From positions 153,189,490 through 153,253,489 of the forward strand of contig NC_084462.1 of the NCBI RefSeq assembly GCF_027409185.1: 64,000 nt of DNA. Reading direction: 5' to 3'. This DNA comes from Cynocephalus volans (Eukaryota > Chordata > Mammalia > Dermoptera > Cynocephalidae). The notes under the pieces were generated by a model. The model did not search any database, was not told the origin of the DNA, and was given only the letters and a program-made list of their open reading frames with translations. The position numbers and the translations under genes were made by a program. Position 1 is the stretch's first letter, and each line of letters starts with the position of its first letter. This document shows, in pieces, positions 23,105 through 35,101 of the stretch.

Positions 23105-24640
23105 TTATTTTTCATTAAATAATTTAAAATTTATATTTAAGGAGTATGACATATTATTTTGATACACATACTATAGTCAAGAAAATAAACATATCCATCA
23201 CTTACCATAGTTACCTTTTTTATGTGCAGTAAGAGCACCTAAAATCTACGCTCTTAGAATATTTCCAGTGTACGATATTATTAACTGTAGTCCTCATGCT
23301 GTACATTAGAACTCTAGATTTATTTATCCTATGTAACTGCAATTTTGTACCCTTTGACCTACATCTCCCTATTTCCACCCACATCCCCGCCCCTGGTTAC
23401 CACTGTTCTACTCTCTTTTTATGTGTCTTTGACTTTTTTTAGATTCCACATATAAGCAAGATCATATGGTATTTTTCTCACTGTGTCTAGCTTATTTTAC
23501 TTAGCAGGTTCATCCATGTTGTCATAGATGATGATATTTCCTTATTTTAAAGGGCTGAATAATATTACATTGTATGTTTACATACACAACAATTTCTTTA
23601 TCCATTCATTCATTGATGACTCGTTAAGTTGTTTCCATATCTTGGCTATTGCAAATAATGCTGCATGAACAGGGAGTGCAGATATCTCTTTAATCTCCTG
23701 ATTTCATTTCCTTTGGGTATGTACCCAGAAGAGAGATTGCTGATCATATGATAGTTCTATTTTCAGTTTTTTGAGGAATCTCCATACTGTTTTCCATAAT
23801 GGCTGTACCAATTTACATCCTCATCAACAGTATCCAAGGTTTCCCTTTTCTCCACATCTTTGCCAACACTTACATTTTGTTGTTTTCATAAAGCTATTCT
23901 AACAGGTGTGAGTTGATATCTCACTATAGTTTTGATTTGCATTTCCCTGATGATTAGTGATGTTGAGCATTTTTTCATATGCCTGTAAGCCATTTGTATG
24001 TCTTTTGAGAAATGTACATTCAGGTCCTTTGCCCATTTTTTAATCAGATTTTCTTTGTTTGTTTTCTTGTTGCTAAGTTGTTTAAGTTCCTTATATATTT
24101 GGGATATTAACCCCTTATCAGATATATAGTTTGCAAATATTTGCTTCCATTTCATAGATTGTCTCCTTACTCTGTTATTTCCTTCGCTGTGCAGAAGCTT
24201 TTCAGTTTAATGTAGTCCCACTAGTTTATTTTTGCTTTGGTTGCCTGAGCTTTTGGTGTATTATCAAACAAAACAAAACAAACAAACAAACAAAACACTG
24301 CTAGGCCAATGTCAAGGAGCTTTTCTCCTATGTTTTCTTCTAGGAGTTTTATAGTTTTGGGTTTTACATTTAAGTCTTTAATCCATTTTGAGTTGATTTT
24401 TGTGCGTGGTGAAAGATAAGATCCAATTTTACTCTTTTGCATGTGGATATCTACTTTTCCCAGCACCATTTATTGAAGAGACTATCCTTTCCCCGCTGTG
24501 TTTTCTAAGTGCCCTTGCCAAAAATTAGTTGACTGTATATTATCAGGTTTATTTCTGTGCTATTCTGTTCCACCGGTCTGTGTGTCTGTTTTTATGCCAA
24601 TACCATAATGTTTTGACTACTATAGTTTACAAATACATAT
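23105..24640 (-). repeat. L1 3' part, minus strand (main arm of a twin-primed L1)
   Basis: Antisense L1 3' UTR (AACATATCCATCACTTACCA, 23,190) runs into antisense ORF2 (CACATTTTTAATCAGATT-type sequence) and on to TGACTACTATAGTTTACAA at ~24,613-24,632. Two short minus-strand open frames in it carry ORF2 peptide fragments, each broken by stops. A (CAAA)n insert sits at ~24,270-24,295. The 5' end of this arm continues in the inverted arm at 24,641-25,080. Confidence 0.85.
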
Positions 24641-25080
24641 AAAAATCAGTTGCTTTTCTTTATAGCAACGATGATCCATCCAAAAAATAAATCAATAAAA
24701 CAATCCTATTTATGATAGCATTGAAAAGATTAAGATACTTAGAAATGAATTTAATCATGGGGGTGAAAGATCTGTACACTGTAAACCATAAAACATTAAT
24801 GAAAGAAATTGAAGAAGATACAAATAAATGGAAAGCTATCCCATGTTCATGTATGGGAAGAATTAATATTGTTTAAATGTCCATACTACCCAAAGTGATG
24901 TACAGATTTAATGTAATCACTATCAAAATGCCCAATGGCATTTTTCACAGAAATAGAAAAAACAATGCTAGAATTCATATGGAAGCACAAAAGATCTTGA
25001 ATAGTGAAAGCAGTTTTGAGAAAGAAAAACAAAGTTGGAGGCATCACATTTTCTGATTTCAGGTTATATTACAACTTTCA
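24641..25080 (+). repeat. L1 ORF2 segment, inverted arm of the same L1
   Basis: Sense L1 ORF2 sequence (GGTGAAAGATCTGTACACTG; AATGTCCATACTACCCAAAG) ends at GATTTCAGGTTATATTACAA. In an uninterrupted L1 this point is directly followed by the CTATAGTAGTC motif at the end of the minus strand arm. The two arms are thus contiguous in L1 but lie head to head here, as produced by twin priming. Confidence 0.85.
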
Positions 25081-26094
25081 TTTCTATGTTCTTTAGAATA
25101 TCAATGAAGAGTTGGCAAACATAGGACTCAGAAGAGTTCTGAGAATACCCTGTGAGCTGAGCTCTGGTTCTTAAATACCCACAAAAGGACTTAAATTAAT
25201 TAAAATATGGTTCTCCTTAAGAAGGAACTTTGCCATCTTTTATAGGAAGTGTTATGCATTGAATCTTAGTGTCCTTAGTTTTGGGGGGCTACATGTGGTC
25301 TTAAATGAGTGGGACTTTTGAGAGTTTGCAACTGGTATATTTTGACTCAATAAAGCATCCTTCTTGTTGAAGTACATTCCCTGCCTTTTTATTATAGTCC
25401 TAAGCAAAATGACTGTAACTGGTTATGATAAACTATGTGAATCCCAGTATTCAGCAGGAGGTAAATAGGGTTGAGGGTGAGGAACAGATATTTTTTGTCA
25501 AGGGGATCTGTCCAATCCTTCAAGCCACATCACACAAGCAGCTGCCTATTCTGTGACAATTCTGACTACAAGATTCTGGAGAGCAGTGAACGAAACAGTG
25601 TCTATGAGGTGCTAGGAGAAGAAGCTTGGTCCAAAGAATTGGTGTGAACCGCATCCCATGGTTATTTGGGGCCTAGTGCAGGTTTTTACAAACTTGTTGA
25701 TGTAAATTTTCTCCCATGTATACTGGCTGTACATAAACATATTCATCCTGATTATTAAACATTAAGACCTTGTAAATATGCATTCCGCTCTGACATAACA
25801 TTACTTTTGAGTCTCAAAATATAACCATTCCAGCACCATGATATAAACACGTCCATTCCCAGACACATGGTTTTCAAAACTCTACATCAAGTGCTAATAC
25901 TGAAAAAAGAAGAAAAAATCCACTTTACACTGGAAAGAGAAAAAATCCATTTCACACTATAATTAGATTGCTTGCCATAGACCACCCCCCCCCACCCCCG
26001 AAGGAGATTATGCAATTGGCGGTAATAGAAATTCTGGGCATTCTATGAAGGAAGCAACCCCCAGGCTGTGGTTCACATATTCTTGTTCAAAAGT
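25081..26094. other. Unassigned intergenic sequence
   Basis: No gene seen. A C-rich homopolymer stretch lies at 25,984-26,000. Confidence 0.35.
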
Positions 26095-26235
26095 AGGTTG
26101 CCAGGTCTCGTTACTGGAAATTTTGACTTAACAGGTCTGAGGTGGGGCTCAAGAATCTTTATTGTTAAGTTTTAATAAGTACCTATGTAATACTAATGCT
26201 ATGGCCTTCAAGCCGCCCTTTGAGAAGACCCTCTT
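26095..26235. repeat. hAT-Charlie (MER5-like) fragment
   Basis: TCTGAGGTGGGGCTCAAGAA and a following TTTAATAAG segment fit MER5-type elements; the sequence is diverged. Confidence 0.5.
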
Positions 26236-26959
26236 CTAAAGTATCTAATCAGGACATTTACTTTCTTTCAGGATTTAACAAGAGGCAAAACTGACACAGA
26301 ATCTTTTCTCCTTTTATTGCCAAAATGCAAAGAAAGCAGTCCTTAGCTCTCAGAGAAGACTACACTAAAAAGTGAGAAAAAGAAAATGTGGAGGTTTGAG
26401 GAAAAGCAGCATCAGCTGTCAAATGTCACAAATGCACAGTCCTAGAAAATGGGCCACATGGTCCAAAACTCATCATCCTCCCCATATCCGCTACCATGCA
26501 CACGTGTACCAAGTGCACTGATACAAACAGTATTTTTTCTACTGTGGCCTCTCAATTCAATGCAGCTATTTAAGCTAAATCACCAACTCATTTCCATTTT
26601 TTTGTTCAATTTGTCACCAGGTTTGAGAGCTATACCACAATCAATTCTATTATATACTTCCCTGCACCTCCTTGCTTGATAATGAAGTAATCAAAAGATT
26701 CAGGATTTTACCTGTAAATGTATTTCATTATATACTTTAGATGAGTTTCAGGAAAGATTCTTGTATGCAGGATGAACTTAATAAATAATTGCTGAGTGAA
26801 TGAATGAAATATTGAGCTGAATCACATTATTGTATATATTCACAAAGTAGTAGATCAAATCATATTTTCAGTAAAGCTAAGAGTGAGTTGATTCTTAAAG
26901 GAAACCTATGGTGAACACTTTTTGAAAAGTAAAGGCTTTTTTTTTTTTTTGTTAAGGAG
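26236..26959. other. Unassigned intergenic sequence
   Basis: AT-rich with T runs near 26,938-26,951; no gene seen. TTAATAAATAATTGCTGAGTGAATG at 26,777 resembles an L2/MIR tail. Confidence 0.35.
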
Positions 26960-28375
26960 AACAATTATACCTTAATATACATATTTTTAACCATTTATTT
27001 TGAAATCATTTGAAATGACAAAAAGCTTTCAAAAATGGTTCAAGGAGTTTCATTATACCCTTCATTCAGTTGTTAACATTTCTGAACCATCTGAGAGTAA
27101 GTTGCAAATGTTATGCCCCTTTATCCCTTCATACTTCAGCGTGTCCTTCCTAAAATCAAAGACACCCTTCAATATAATCAGAGCACAATCTCAACATCAG
27201 GAAAATAATGTTGATCCGATTTAATTAATCTAAACCACAGAAACCACTGATTGTGCCATTAATGTCATTTATAGGTCTTGGATCCCATTCAAAGATCACC
27301 CGCTGCATTTAGTTGTCTTGTCTCTTTAGCATCCTTCAATCTGGAATAGTCATTACTTTCATAGTCTTGACATTTTTAAAGAGTGCAGGCCAGTTACTTG
27401 AATTTCCCTCAGTTTGCATTTGTCTGATGTTTCCTCATGAGTTACATACTCAAGCATTAGAAGGGATGCTGCGTTCTCAGCAGATTGTATCAGGAGGCAG
27501 CACAAAGTTGCTGCCATTACTAGTTTTTATTTATGTAAAATTTTGCCAGTTGATGAAGATGGTATCTCTCAGGTATTACAGCTGCAATGTTAATTAATAG
27601 GTATCCTGTACTTATTAATTAATAATTAATAATGTATTAATGAACATTTTTAGAGACATACTTTGAGAGTATGTAGATATCCTATTCCTCATCAAACTTT
27701 TACCCACCAATTTTAGCATCCGTTGATGATTCTGGCCTGATTCAATTATTATGATGATGGTTGCCAAATGGTGATTTTCTCATTCTATCTTTCCTTCTTC
27801 ATTTATTAAATGTTGCATTCTATTCTAGAGTTCCTTTTCTCCTCTTTCTTTTTTCTTCCCATCAGCATGAGCTCATGGATCCCTATTTTTCTCAAAGGGT
27901 TGCAATCTGTTACTGTCATTAATTATTTTGATCCTTAGATTGTCCTAGATTTGGCCAGTGGGAAGCCCTTCAAGCTGACTCCTATATTCTTTTAACATAT
28001 GTTCATAATTATTTAAGTATCTTTTTATTTTCTTACAAAAAAATATTTTAGTTTCATCCACTATACCAAGGAGCCACGGTTCCTTTCAGTGAAGAATGGT
28101 ATTTAGAAACGAAGGTTTGAGTGTCAGGTGTATTCATTGTAATTGGGTGCCATTGCTTTTAGGCCTTCTCAGTGGAAAGAAATAGGAAATTTATCAACAT
28201 ATACACACACATACTTATATTTTTCTGTTTATCTGTGTATCTGTCTATCATCTGTCTAAACTAAAAACCATTTCACACAGTTATCTCCAATTTCAAGCCA
28301 TATCACTGCGTCTTTCCCATTTCTGTGTCTGTAATTCCCTCTCCAACAGTGAGAATCCTGGCTCCCAATATCCTT
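26960..28375 (-). repeat. Old L1 (L1M type) 3' UTR, minus strand
   Basis: The + strand carries antisense L1M 3' UTR marks such as TTGTCCTAGATTTGGCCAGT, GGAAGCCCTTCAAGCTGACT and GAATGGTATTTAGAAACGAA. The MITE at 28,380 sits at its right end. Confidence 0.75.
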
Positions 28376-28379
28376 ACTG

Positions 28380-28450
28380 TAGGGATAATTTGAAAAGTTC
28401 ATGGAAAGATTTATACTTTTAATTCCCATAAACCTTTTGAAGTACCCTCA
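28380..28450. mobile_element. Palindromic mariner-like MITE, copy B
   Basis: TTTGAAAAGTTCATGGAAAG opposes CCATAAACCTTTTGAAGTAC, ending GTACCCTCA before TA at 28,451. The left end is degraded. Confidence 0.7.
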
Positions 28451-28455
28451 TATTT

Positions 28456-29124
28456 ACTTGTTTGCTCAACTCCCCAGTATGTAAACCAATTTCTTGGCCA
28501 TGTCAGCGAAAAGTGTGGACTGTTTATTAAGTTACACATCTTTACCACATACATATATGTGAAATCAGACATTTTATATATAAAAAAATCATACATAATA
28601 TATACGTGTATCAGAAATTCCATATAATACGTAAAATATATCAATACAAATAAATATATAAATACCTGATTTCATGTACAGGTATATGTGTTTTTTTAAG
28701 GGAAGTACATGGTGAGGCCTTTCTTCAGATGAGCTTGGAGCCTGTTGTTCATACTTGCACGGGGTTGTTCCCTTAGGCTCTGCCAGACCCTTAAGGGGCT
28801 GCTGGTTCAGAAATGCAGACTGCCCAAAGAGGAAGTGCCCCTAATCCCTGCCTCTCTCAGTAAGCAGCCTGTTCTGTAAGCAGTACAAATAGCTGCAGCC
28901 AGCTCCACAACCACACTTAAGCCAAGTGCTGAACCTGGGGAAGAAAAGATTTTATATTTTAACTTTAATAAACTACTGGGACATGTACTGATAGTCGATT
29001 TACTCACTGGTTTGGGTGTGGCATCTCTTGGTTGCAGGGTTTTCCTTCAGGTTTTGGTGGCACCTCTTCCCAGTACTCAGCCCATCTTAATGCACTAATG
29101 TGCTTGTGTACTGTCACATTGAAT
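28456..29124. other. Unassigned intergenic sequence
   Basis: AT-rich, possibly more old L1; no gene. Confidence 0.35.
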
Positions 29125-29235
29125 GGGGATATTTGAGGGCAGGCACTGCTCTTATTATCTATTTCTAATGCTAGCAGAGGATCTAATACACGGCAGGTGC
29201 TAATTATTGTTTATTGGATGAAAAAAATGAATACA
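29125..29235 (+). repeat. L2 LINE 3' end, plus strand
   Basis: TTTGAGGGCAGGCACTGCTC then CGGCAGGTGCTAATTATTG matches the L2 3' end. Confidence 0.65.
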
Positions 29236-29439
29236 TCCATGAATCAATGTAAAATGGTGGGAAAAGACGCATGTTGGGAAGGAGACTTTAATTTCAACCT
29301 GTGGACTCATGTGGATGAAGAGTCCAGGATATCCATCCTTAAGGCATTTAAGTATTTTATTTCAAGATTTTTTTCCCCCTCTGGTGACACAGAATTTATT
29401 CTTGATATTGATAACTATTAGGCTCATGGCCAGCTTAAG

Positions 29440-29659
29440 ACAATTGGACCACATGGGCCGTGGTCCAATAAACTTGCATACCACTGATTTTGAAATTGCC
29501 CAGTACTCTGCCAGAACCGTCAAAGTCTTATAAACCTCCTGCTTTCCTTTGTTCAGGGGAACGGATCTGACTCAGTCTCCCTTCCACATTGGTGGAATAA
29601 AGCTTCTTGGCTGAAATAGCGCCTGGCTCAGGTCTCTCTCCCTCTCACCGAACCTAACA
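29440..29659 (+). mobile_element. Solo LTR, plus strand, uninterrupted copy
   Basis: Same family as the outer LTR at 1,690-2,425: shared CAATTGGACCACA, GCATACCACTGATTTTGAAA, AAGTCTTATAAACC, GGAATAAAGCTTCTTGGCTG and CTCACCGAACCTAACA (end at 29,659). It lacks the 465-bp nested LTR found in the other copy and lies only about 300 bp upstream of the CpG island, in the gene's orientation. Whether it influences RGS6 expression is unknown. Confidence 0.8.
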
Positions 29660-29959
29660 ATAACCTGGCTATTGCACCCAAATCCTATGGTTACCATCCA
29701 GCACCAACAATTTTATCCTATTTCCACCTGCAGCTTCCTGAATCTTTAACTAAACATCAAAATTCAAAACTCCCACGTAAAAGAAAGTCGTCAGTTTCAG
29801 TTACTCTTTCTCATTTTCTGTTTTCAACTTTTTTTCTTCTTCCCCCAAGACTATCTGTAGAGCTAATTTTTCTGGAAAGTTCTTCTGTAGTGTTCCAGAG
29901 AAGAATGATTATAAAACACTCCAAATACAGGGTGCGGTGTGTATGTCGAATAAATAAAA

Positions 29960-30900
29960 ACGACGAGGTTAGTAACAGTATCGCTGACGATCGCGGTGGC
30001 CCATTTTAATTTAGAGGGCGCCAGCTACCCGTCCGTGAGGGATTCAGAAGCTACCGGGCCCACCACCCCCGCCCGGGAGCCCTTAAGATAACCTTGACGC
30101 CACTAAAGTTTCCGCACACGGCCAGCTTAGAATTGACGAAAGGAGCCTCCTCCGCCTGGCTGAGCCAGTCTCGCAGTTTTCTCGGTGGCTGCTAAAGTGC
30201 CAAAAATTTCTAGGTTTTCTCTTCCCTGGACAAATCACGGTCTGCACCTTCCGTGCGGCTGGGGACAGGTGAGACGGGCGGCGGCGCCCTGCGGCTGCGC
30301 TCCGGGGCTCCGGCGCCGGCCCCTCCCTGCGCCGCTCGGGCCCGGGCCCAGGTGCCGGCGCCAGGTGCGCGGGGCGCGGCGCTGCAGCTCCGCTCGGTAC
30401 CCGGCAGCGGGCGCCGCTGTAGCAGCTCGCGGGCCGCGGAGCTGAGCGGCTTCGCGAGTTGGGGCAGCTCCTCGCGCTCGGCCCAGCTCGGCGGCGAGAG
30501 CTCCGCCCGGGGCCGGCTTCCCACAGCGGCGGGAGCCGGCGGGCGCCGAGGGGGCGGACCGACCTCCGCGCAGCCCGCCAGCCCGGGGCGGCGGAGGCGG
30601 GCGAGGGGCGAGCGCCCGGGAGCGCGGAGAGTCAGGCCGGCCCGGAGCGCGCTGGAGACACCCCGAGCGCCCCGCGCCCCGGCACCATGCGACCCGCCGC
30701 GCCTCCTCGCGGGCCCGGGGCTTCGCTCTCCGCTTGCTGAGCCTCTGCGCCCGCCACCGCGGAAACTCGACAAGAGGGGGCGAGACCTTGGAGAGCCGCG
30801 GAGACGGACTTGACTTCCCCTCCGCCCCCAAGAGGCTGCCGGTCCCCGGTTCCCTGGGCTTCTCTAGCTCTAGCATGACCCTGGCGCCAGCTTGGCTTTA
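29960..30900 (+). promoter_or_regulatory. RGS6: CpG-island promoter of RGS6
   Basis: CpG density rises sharply from about 29,960 and stays very high to about 30,900, in strong contrast to the CpG-poor surroundings. GC-box (Sp1-type) motifs are visible at about 30,066 (CCCCGCCC), 30,551 (GGGGGCGG) and 30,585 (GGGGCGGCGG). No TATA box is evident, as expected for a CpG-island promoter with dispersed starts. It is the only island in the window and lies upstream of and on the same strand as the RGS6 first coding exon. Several long open frames cross the island on both strands; they are a by-product of GC-rich sequence lacking stop codons. Assignment to RGS6 is by position; a divergent non-coding transcript on the minus strand cannot be excluded. 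Confidence 0.8.
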
Positions 30901-30952
30901 GGAGATATTCAGAAGCCGGAGGGAGAGTCAAAGCAATTCTTTGGTTGCTAAG
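30180..30952 (+). other. RGS6: Candidate RGS6 non-coding exon 1 (boundaries uncertain)
   Basis: A non-coding first exon must lie upstream of the coding exon. Plausible donors in or just after the island are CAG|GTGAGA with GT at 30,269, AAG|GTAATT with GT at 30,953, and CAG|GTAGGT with GT at 31,788. The first and last are the strongest matches to the donor consensus. If the exon extends to 30,952, it contains a short upstream ORF at 30,687-30,740 (17 codons, ACC before the ATG). Which donor is used, and where transcription starts, cannot be settled from sequence alone; alternative first exons are likely. Confidence 0.45.
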
Positions 30953-31015
30953 GTAATTGTAGATGTGACAAAAACGGGCAGGAAACAAACGGGGGAAAGA
31001 CGGTTTTAAACTGCA

Positions 31016-31029
31016 CCCCCCCCCCCCCC
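31016..31029. repeat. C14 homopolymer downstream of the island
   Basis: Fourteen consecutive C residues, probably prone to length change and sequencing error. Confidence 0.9.
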
Positions 31030-33889
31030 ATTCATTTGTGTTGATTTCATCTCCTGGGTGTGGGTGCTTGTCCATCTCGGATGTGTGACAGGTGCCGGCG
31101 TGTGTGTGTCTGTAGTTTGGGACTGTGGCAGCACGAGCTTACATAAGTGGTTGGCAAGCTGGTGGGGACTTGTGTGGGATGGGTGCAGGTCTGCATATAA
31201 AGCATGTTCCCGGGTTTCTGGGTGTGGAGCGCTCACCGACCGGGACGAGAGCGCGGACGGAAGGTGCTTTCAGGTACTTCCAGTCTTCAGATTTTGTCAT
31301 CGCAGGGAGGGCAGCTGAACCGCAAAAGCAGACATTCATTAACTTTTTCTCTGAATAAGCTCGCCCATTTGTGGTTTGGAAGAAAAGAAGTCGAGTCTCC
31401 GCGGTGAGGTGCGAGGGCAGGGGCGGCGGGGGTGAGGTGTGTTGTTTGGGAACTGCAGTAGGAAAGGAAACGGGAGGGACTCGCTCCGAGAGGAGAGGGT
31501 GACATCTAAACCGCCTGCGTGACGGGACCGTGTTTACAGTCACTGTCAGGCTGCGTAAAAGTGGCCCAGTGAGATAGGGAAAGTGACCCAGAAAATCTAA
31601 TTTTGTTCAGAATGAAAGCTGCTGTATTTCATTTTAAAAAAAAAAATTGATGGAGTAGGAACGTTATTTTCTTTCTCGTGGAGAGGAGTGGCATTTCTAT
31701 GCTACACACTGAAGATATTTTGGGTCTTCTTGTTGGCTTGGAATTGTTCCCTCGGCATTTATCAATGCTTAGGAACTGGATCTGCAGGTAGGTTCCGATC
31801 GATACCTTTTAGCACCTCCAAAGTAAAACTGCAAAAATAATCAGGATTAGGTAGGTAATACCTCTCATCCAGAGGCGGTGAGAGAAGGAAGAATAAACGC
31901 TGGGCATGTAAGTCTCAGAATGGAGCTCGAGAACGGGCTACAAGTTTGTGTGTGTGGTCCCGTCCGTGTTAGACTGAAAGGGAGCTGTTAGGTTTAGCTT
32001 AATAGGCCATGGACAAGGCTTTTATTTTCAGAGGAGGGTGGTTAATTGTATAGAATGGGAACCGGGCTGTTGGTGGGAAACTTTGAGTTGTATATTCTTT
32101 ATTCTCATTCTTAATTTATTCATTTTGCAATGGGTGAGACTATCCTGTGAAAGAAGGTAGGGGACTGAGGGAAATTTGAGACCACTCATAGTTGAGTGGC
32201 ACCTTCGTAAGCCAGACTTGCAGGCTGAACAGGGAAAGCCAAGGTGATAAATCTTCCTGAATTCTCTGATACTACTATTAAGCTAGATTGTGGTGTAAAT
32301 ATGGTGATTTCATGTACTGTAAACTATATAGAGGAAGTCTATTCCCAGTAACTCATCCTTTCCTGAAAGAGTCTGCACATTCTAGAAATGTCAGTTATTG
32401 TGCAGTATTTTGATGAAGGAGATAGCCACTGTTGTTCCCTTTTCCACATTCATTCCATTGGTTCTTTACTTCCCCATTTCCTTTAAGAAATTTCAATTAA
32501 GATTCACTGAGTTTACTATTCTGAGAGTTTCAGTAAAACAATGCTAGTGTTTCTTTGCAGCAACAAATTTGTCCTGTCAAGTAGAAACATTACAACATGA
32601 CAGAAATGTCTCTTTAAATGAGGCCTGTTTATTTATTTACTTATTTTTGATTTGTGGAATAAGATAGCCAACGTAAATATTTTTTAAGTAAGCAAACATT
32701 TCTTGAGAAAGAAAAAAAAATTTAAATGTATTTTGGACAATGAAATTTGCCAGTAATTTTGGATGCCCTATTGTCCACAGGGACAGAATTTTATGTGAAA
32801 GTAGGATCATTCTGTTTCTTATATTTCTGATCGTCTCCCATGCATTTTATCCTCTGAACTCCTAAGACTTTGCCAGGAACTGGTGAACATTCTGTTTTGT
32901 GCCAGAGGTTAAACATCAGGGAGATGTCACTAAGGAGCTGTGTGTCACAAACGTTTTTCAAAAGGGATGCTCTCGGATATCTCAATACTGGGATTAATTT
33001 TTCCTTTAGCTTTATAGTTAGCCAATCTTAATTCATAGTGCTTGGAACCTAGGAATGCATTTAACCTCTTCATTTGCAGTGCCAGCTGGAAGAAATATAT
33101 TTGCCAAATTTCATCTTCATTGTAACATATGGCATGATATAAATAATTACTATACACACACCATCCTGCTGTCTGGAAAGAAATAGAGTTAGAAAATAAA
33201 TCTTCATGTTGAGTGATACGGATATAACATTTCAAAAAATAGTGTTACTGTTTTCCTGATTAAAAAAAAGTAATATTTAGCTATTAGGAAAGATTCAGGA
33301 AAATATAAAAAAAAAAAAAAAGAAAGATTATCTGTAATCCCCACAGAGAGTGAACGACTATTAACATTTCTTCAAACTGCATATTCTTCCGGATATTATC
33401 TAGTTATGTTATGCATTGTATTTCTACCCTCTCCCTGCTCAATTTTCAAATACGTATATATAGATTTTTTTTTTATTCAAAATTTTCAAATGTATTGTAA
33501 ATAGAACTTCGATATGTATTAAAGGTTTGGGAAATTACTGCTAGTGTACTGGATGATATTGATAGATCAGATTTTAATTTTTGTGGTCCTTCTTTTCAAA
33601 GAGTAGGTAGCCCTTTCTCTGCTCTTTGAAAAGCAATGCTTGCACTTTGGGCCAGTAATACTTGGGGCTCCCCATCAGAAGTAGAGATTAAAGCATCAGA
33701 AAAGAAGTAGAGAGAACATTGGCCATTCAGGGTGGGAGACCTGGTTGCAATTCCTCCACCAACCTCTCCTATGGCCTTTGGCTTTTGGGCCTCTGTTTCC
33801 TGAAAAGACAATAACACTTTTAGATTTAGCTCAATGAGCTGATGACATGTTTGTTGCTTTGACATTTGATGAGGATAATCTTTGTTTGA
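31030..33889. other. Intron 1, 5' part, mostly unassigned
   Basis: Moderate CpG content persists to about 31,550 (possible alternative donor at 31,788). Beyond that the sequence is AT-rich and unassigned, apart from a MIR-like core at ~33,720-33,820. A15 run at ~33,308-33,322. Confidence 0.4.
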
Positions 33890-34025
33890 AGAGGGCTTAT
33901 TCAAACACGGACAGCAAGGGGTCACCCCAGAGTGTCTGATTCAGTTGGTCTGGGGTGGAGCCTGAGAATTTACTTTTCTAAGGAGTCCCCAGATGATGCT
34001 GACTCTGCTGGTCTGATGACCACAC
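33890..34025. repeat. MER5A/MER20-type hAT-Charlie element
   Basis: GTGTCTGATTCAGTTGGTCT and GGGGTGGAGCCTGAGAATTT match MER5A. Confidence 0.8.
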
Positions 34026-34029
34026 TGAA

Positions 34030-34150
34030 AACTAGAGGGTAAATTCCTTGGGGGCAAAACCCTGTCTCACCTTTCTTTGCATCTTTCTACCCAGTGCCCA
34101 GCAAAGTACCTGCCACTAGGTGTTCAGTAAGCATTGGTTTAATCAATATC
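34030..34150 (+). repeat. L2 LINE 3' end, plus strand
   Basis: CCTTGGGGGCAAAACCCTGT, CCAGTGCCCAGCAAAGTACC and GTGTTCAGTAAGCATTGGTT give the L2 3' end pattern. Confidence 0.75.
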
Positions 34151-34609
34151 AGTTTTCTCTGGGGGAGGGGGGACTTTCTGAAGTAGTCAAAAAAAAGGAA
34201 AATAATCATCCAAATTTGGAACCATTAAGTCTGAAATAAGAGTAATAGTAAGTCATGAAACCCTGTTCTTCGAACTGCAAGGGAAGCAAAAATACTTCCA
34301 ACCAGGCAATTAAAATGAATGTTAAACGTAATGAATTATATTAAATAACAACTAGTAGTACCTGCTTGAGATGATACAAACCACGAAGCTTACCCATTGC
34401 TTCGCTGTTGCCTCCCTGAGACTAATAAGAGGAAAGTCATTTTCTTCAACATACACATATGCTAAAAAGGAAGAGTTGGGGGGACTCACTGTTAATTACC
34501 CCGATTATCAAAGCAGCAGGTAAACTAAGCAATGGCCCAAACACCTGCCATCTTCTCCTTCCAAAGAAAAGGAAAAGAAAAAGGCAAAAGAATGCTCATT
34601 AGAGCCCCA

Positions 34610-34730
34610 TGGCCATTCTATGAGATGGGTCCCCATTTTATGACTGAGGAAATTGACTTAGAGAAACAAATTAACCTGCCTAAGTCCACAAAGCTAATAA
34701 GTGGCAGCATCAGATCAGGCCCGAGTCGGC
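34610..34730 (-). repeat. MIR SINE, minus strand
   Basis: CCCATTTTATGACTGAGGAA and the CACAAAGCTAATAAGTGGCA segment are antisense MIR core. Confidence 0.8.
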
Positions 34731-35101
34731 GTGACACCAAAGGGTGTTGTTCTTCACCACTTTCCTCTCCTGCCATTGGGTGAGTGTATTTGATAGTTAG
34801 GAGATTCCAACAGGCTGAAATACCCCACTGAGAACTTCTGGTCATCCTTGTGCAGCTACGTTTTGAATAGAAAATTAATCCTTTCTTTCTACTTAGGTGT
34901 TGGAAACATACAGTACAGAGAATACTCATTTTTATGTATGTAAACTTTAAAAAATGTGTAACTATTTGAATATGAACAAAGTAGATGCTCATTTAATTGT
35001 GGCTATTAAAATGAATTGTGGTGGAGGCTAGCTGTCTTGGCTTCTGTAAATAGTTTGGTAAAATCATCAAAGGGAAAAGCCATCTTTAAACTTTTGCATG
35101 A

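Noticed and set aside
1..29900. Exons of the neighbouring SIPA1L1 gene
   Set aside because: No coding similarity or long 3' UTR is recognisable, and in human the distance to RGS6 is larger than this window as I recall.
30210..30876. Long open frames on both strands in the CpG island (186-213 codons)
   Set aside because: GC-rich islands lack stop codons by composition. The translations are Arg/Ala/Pro/Gly-rich without any known domain, and overlapping frames exist on both strands.
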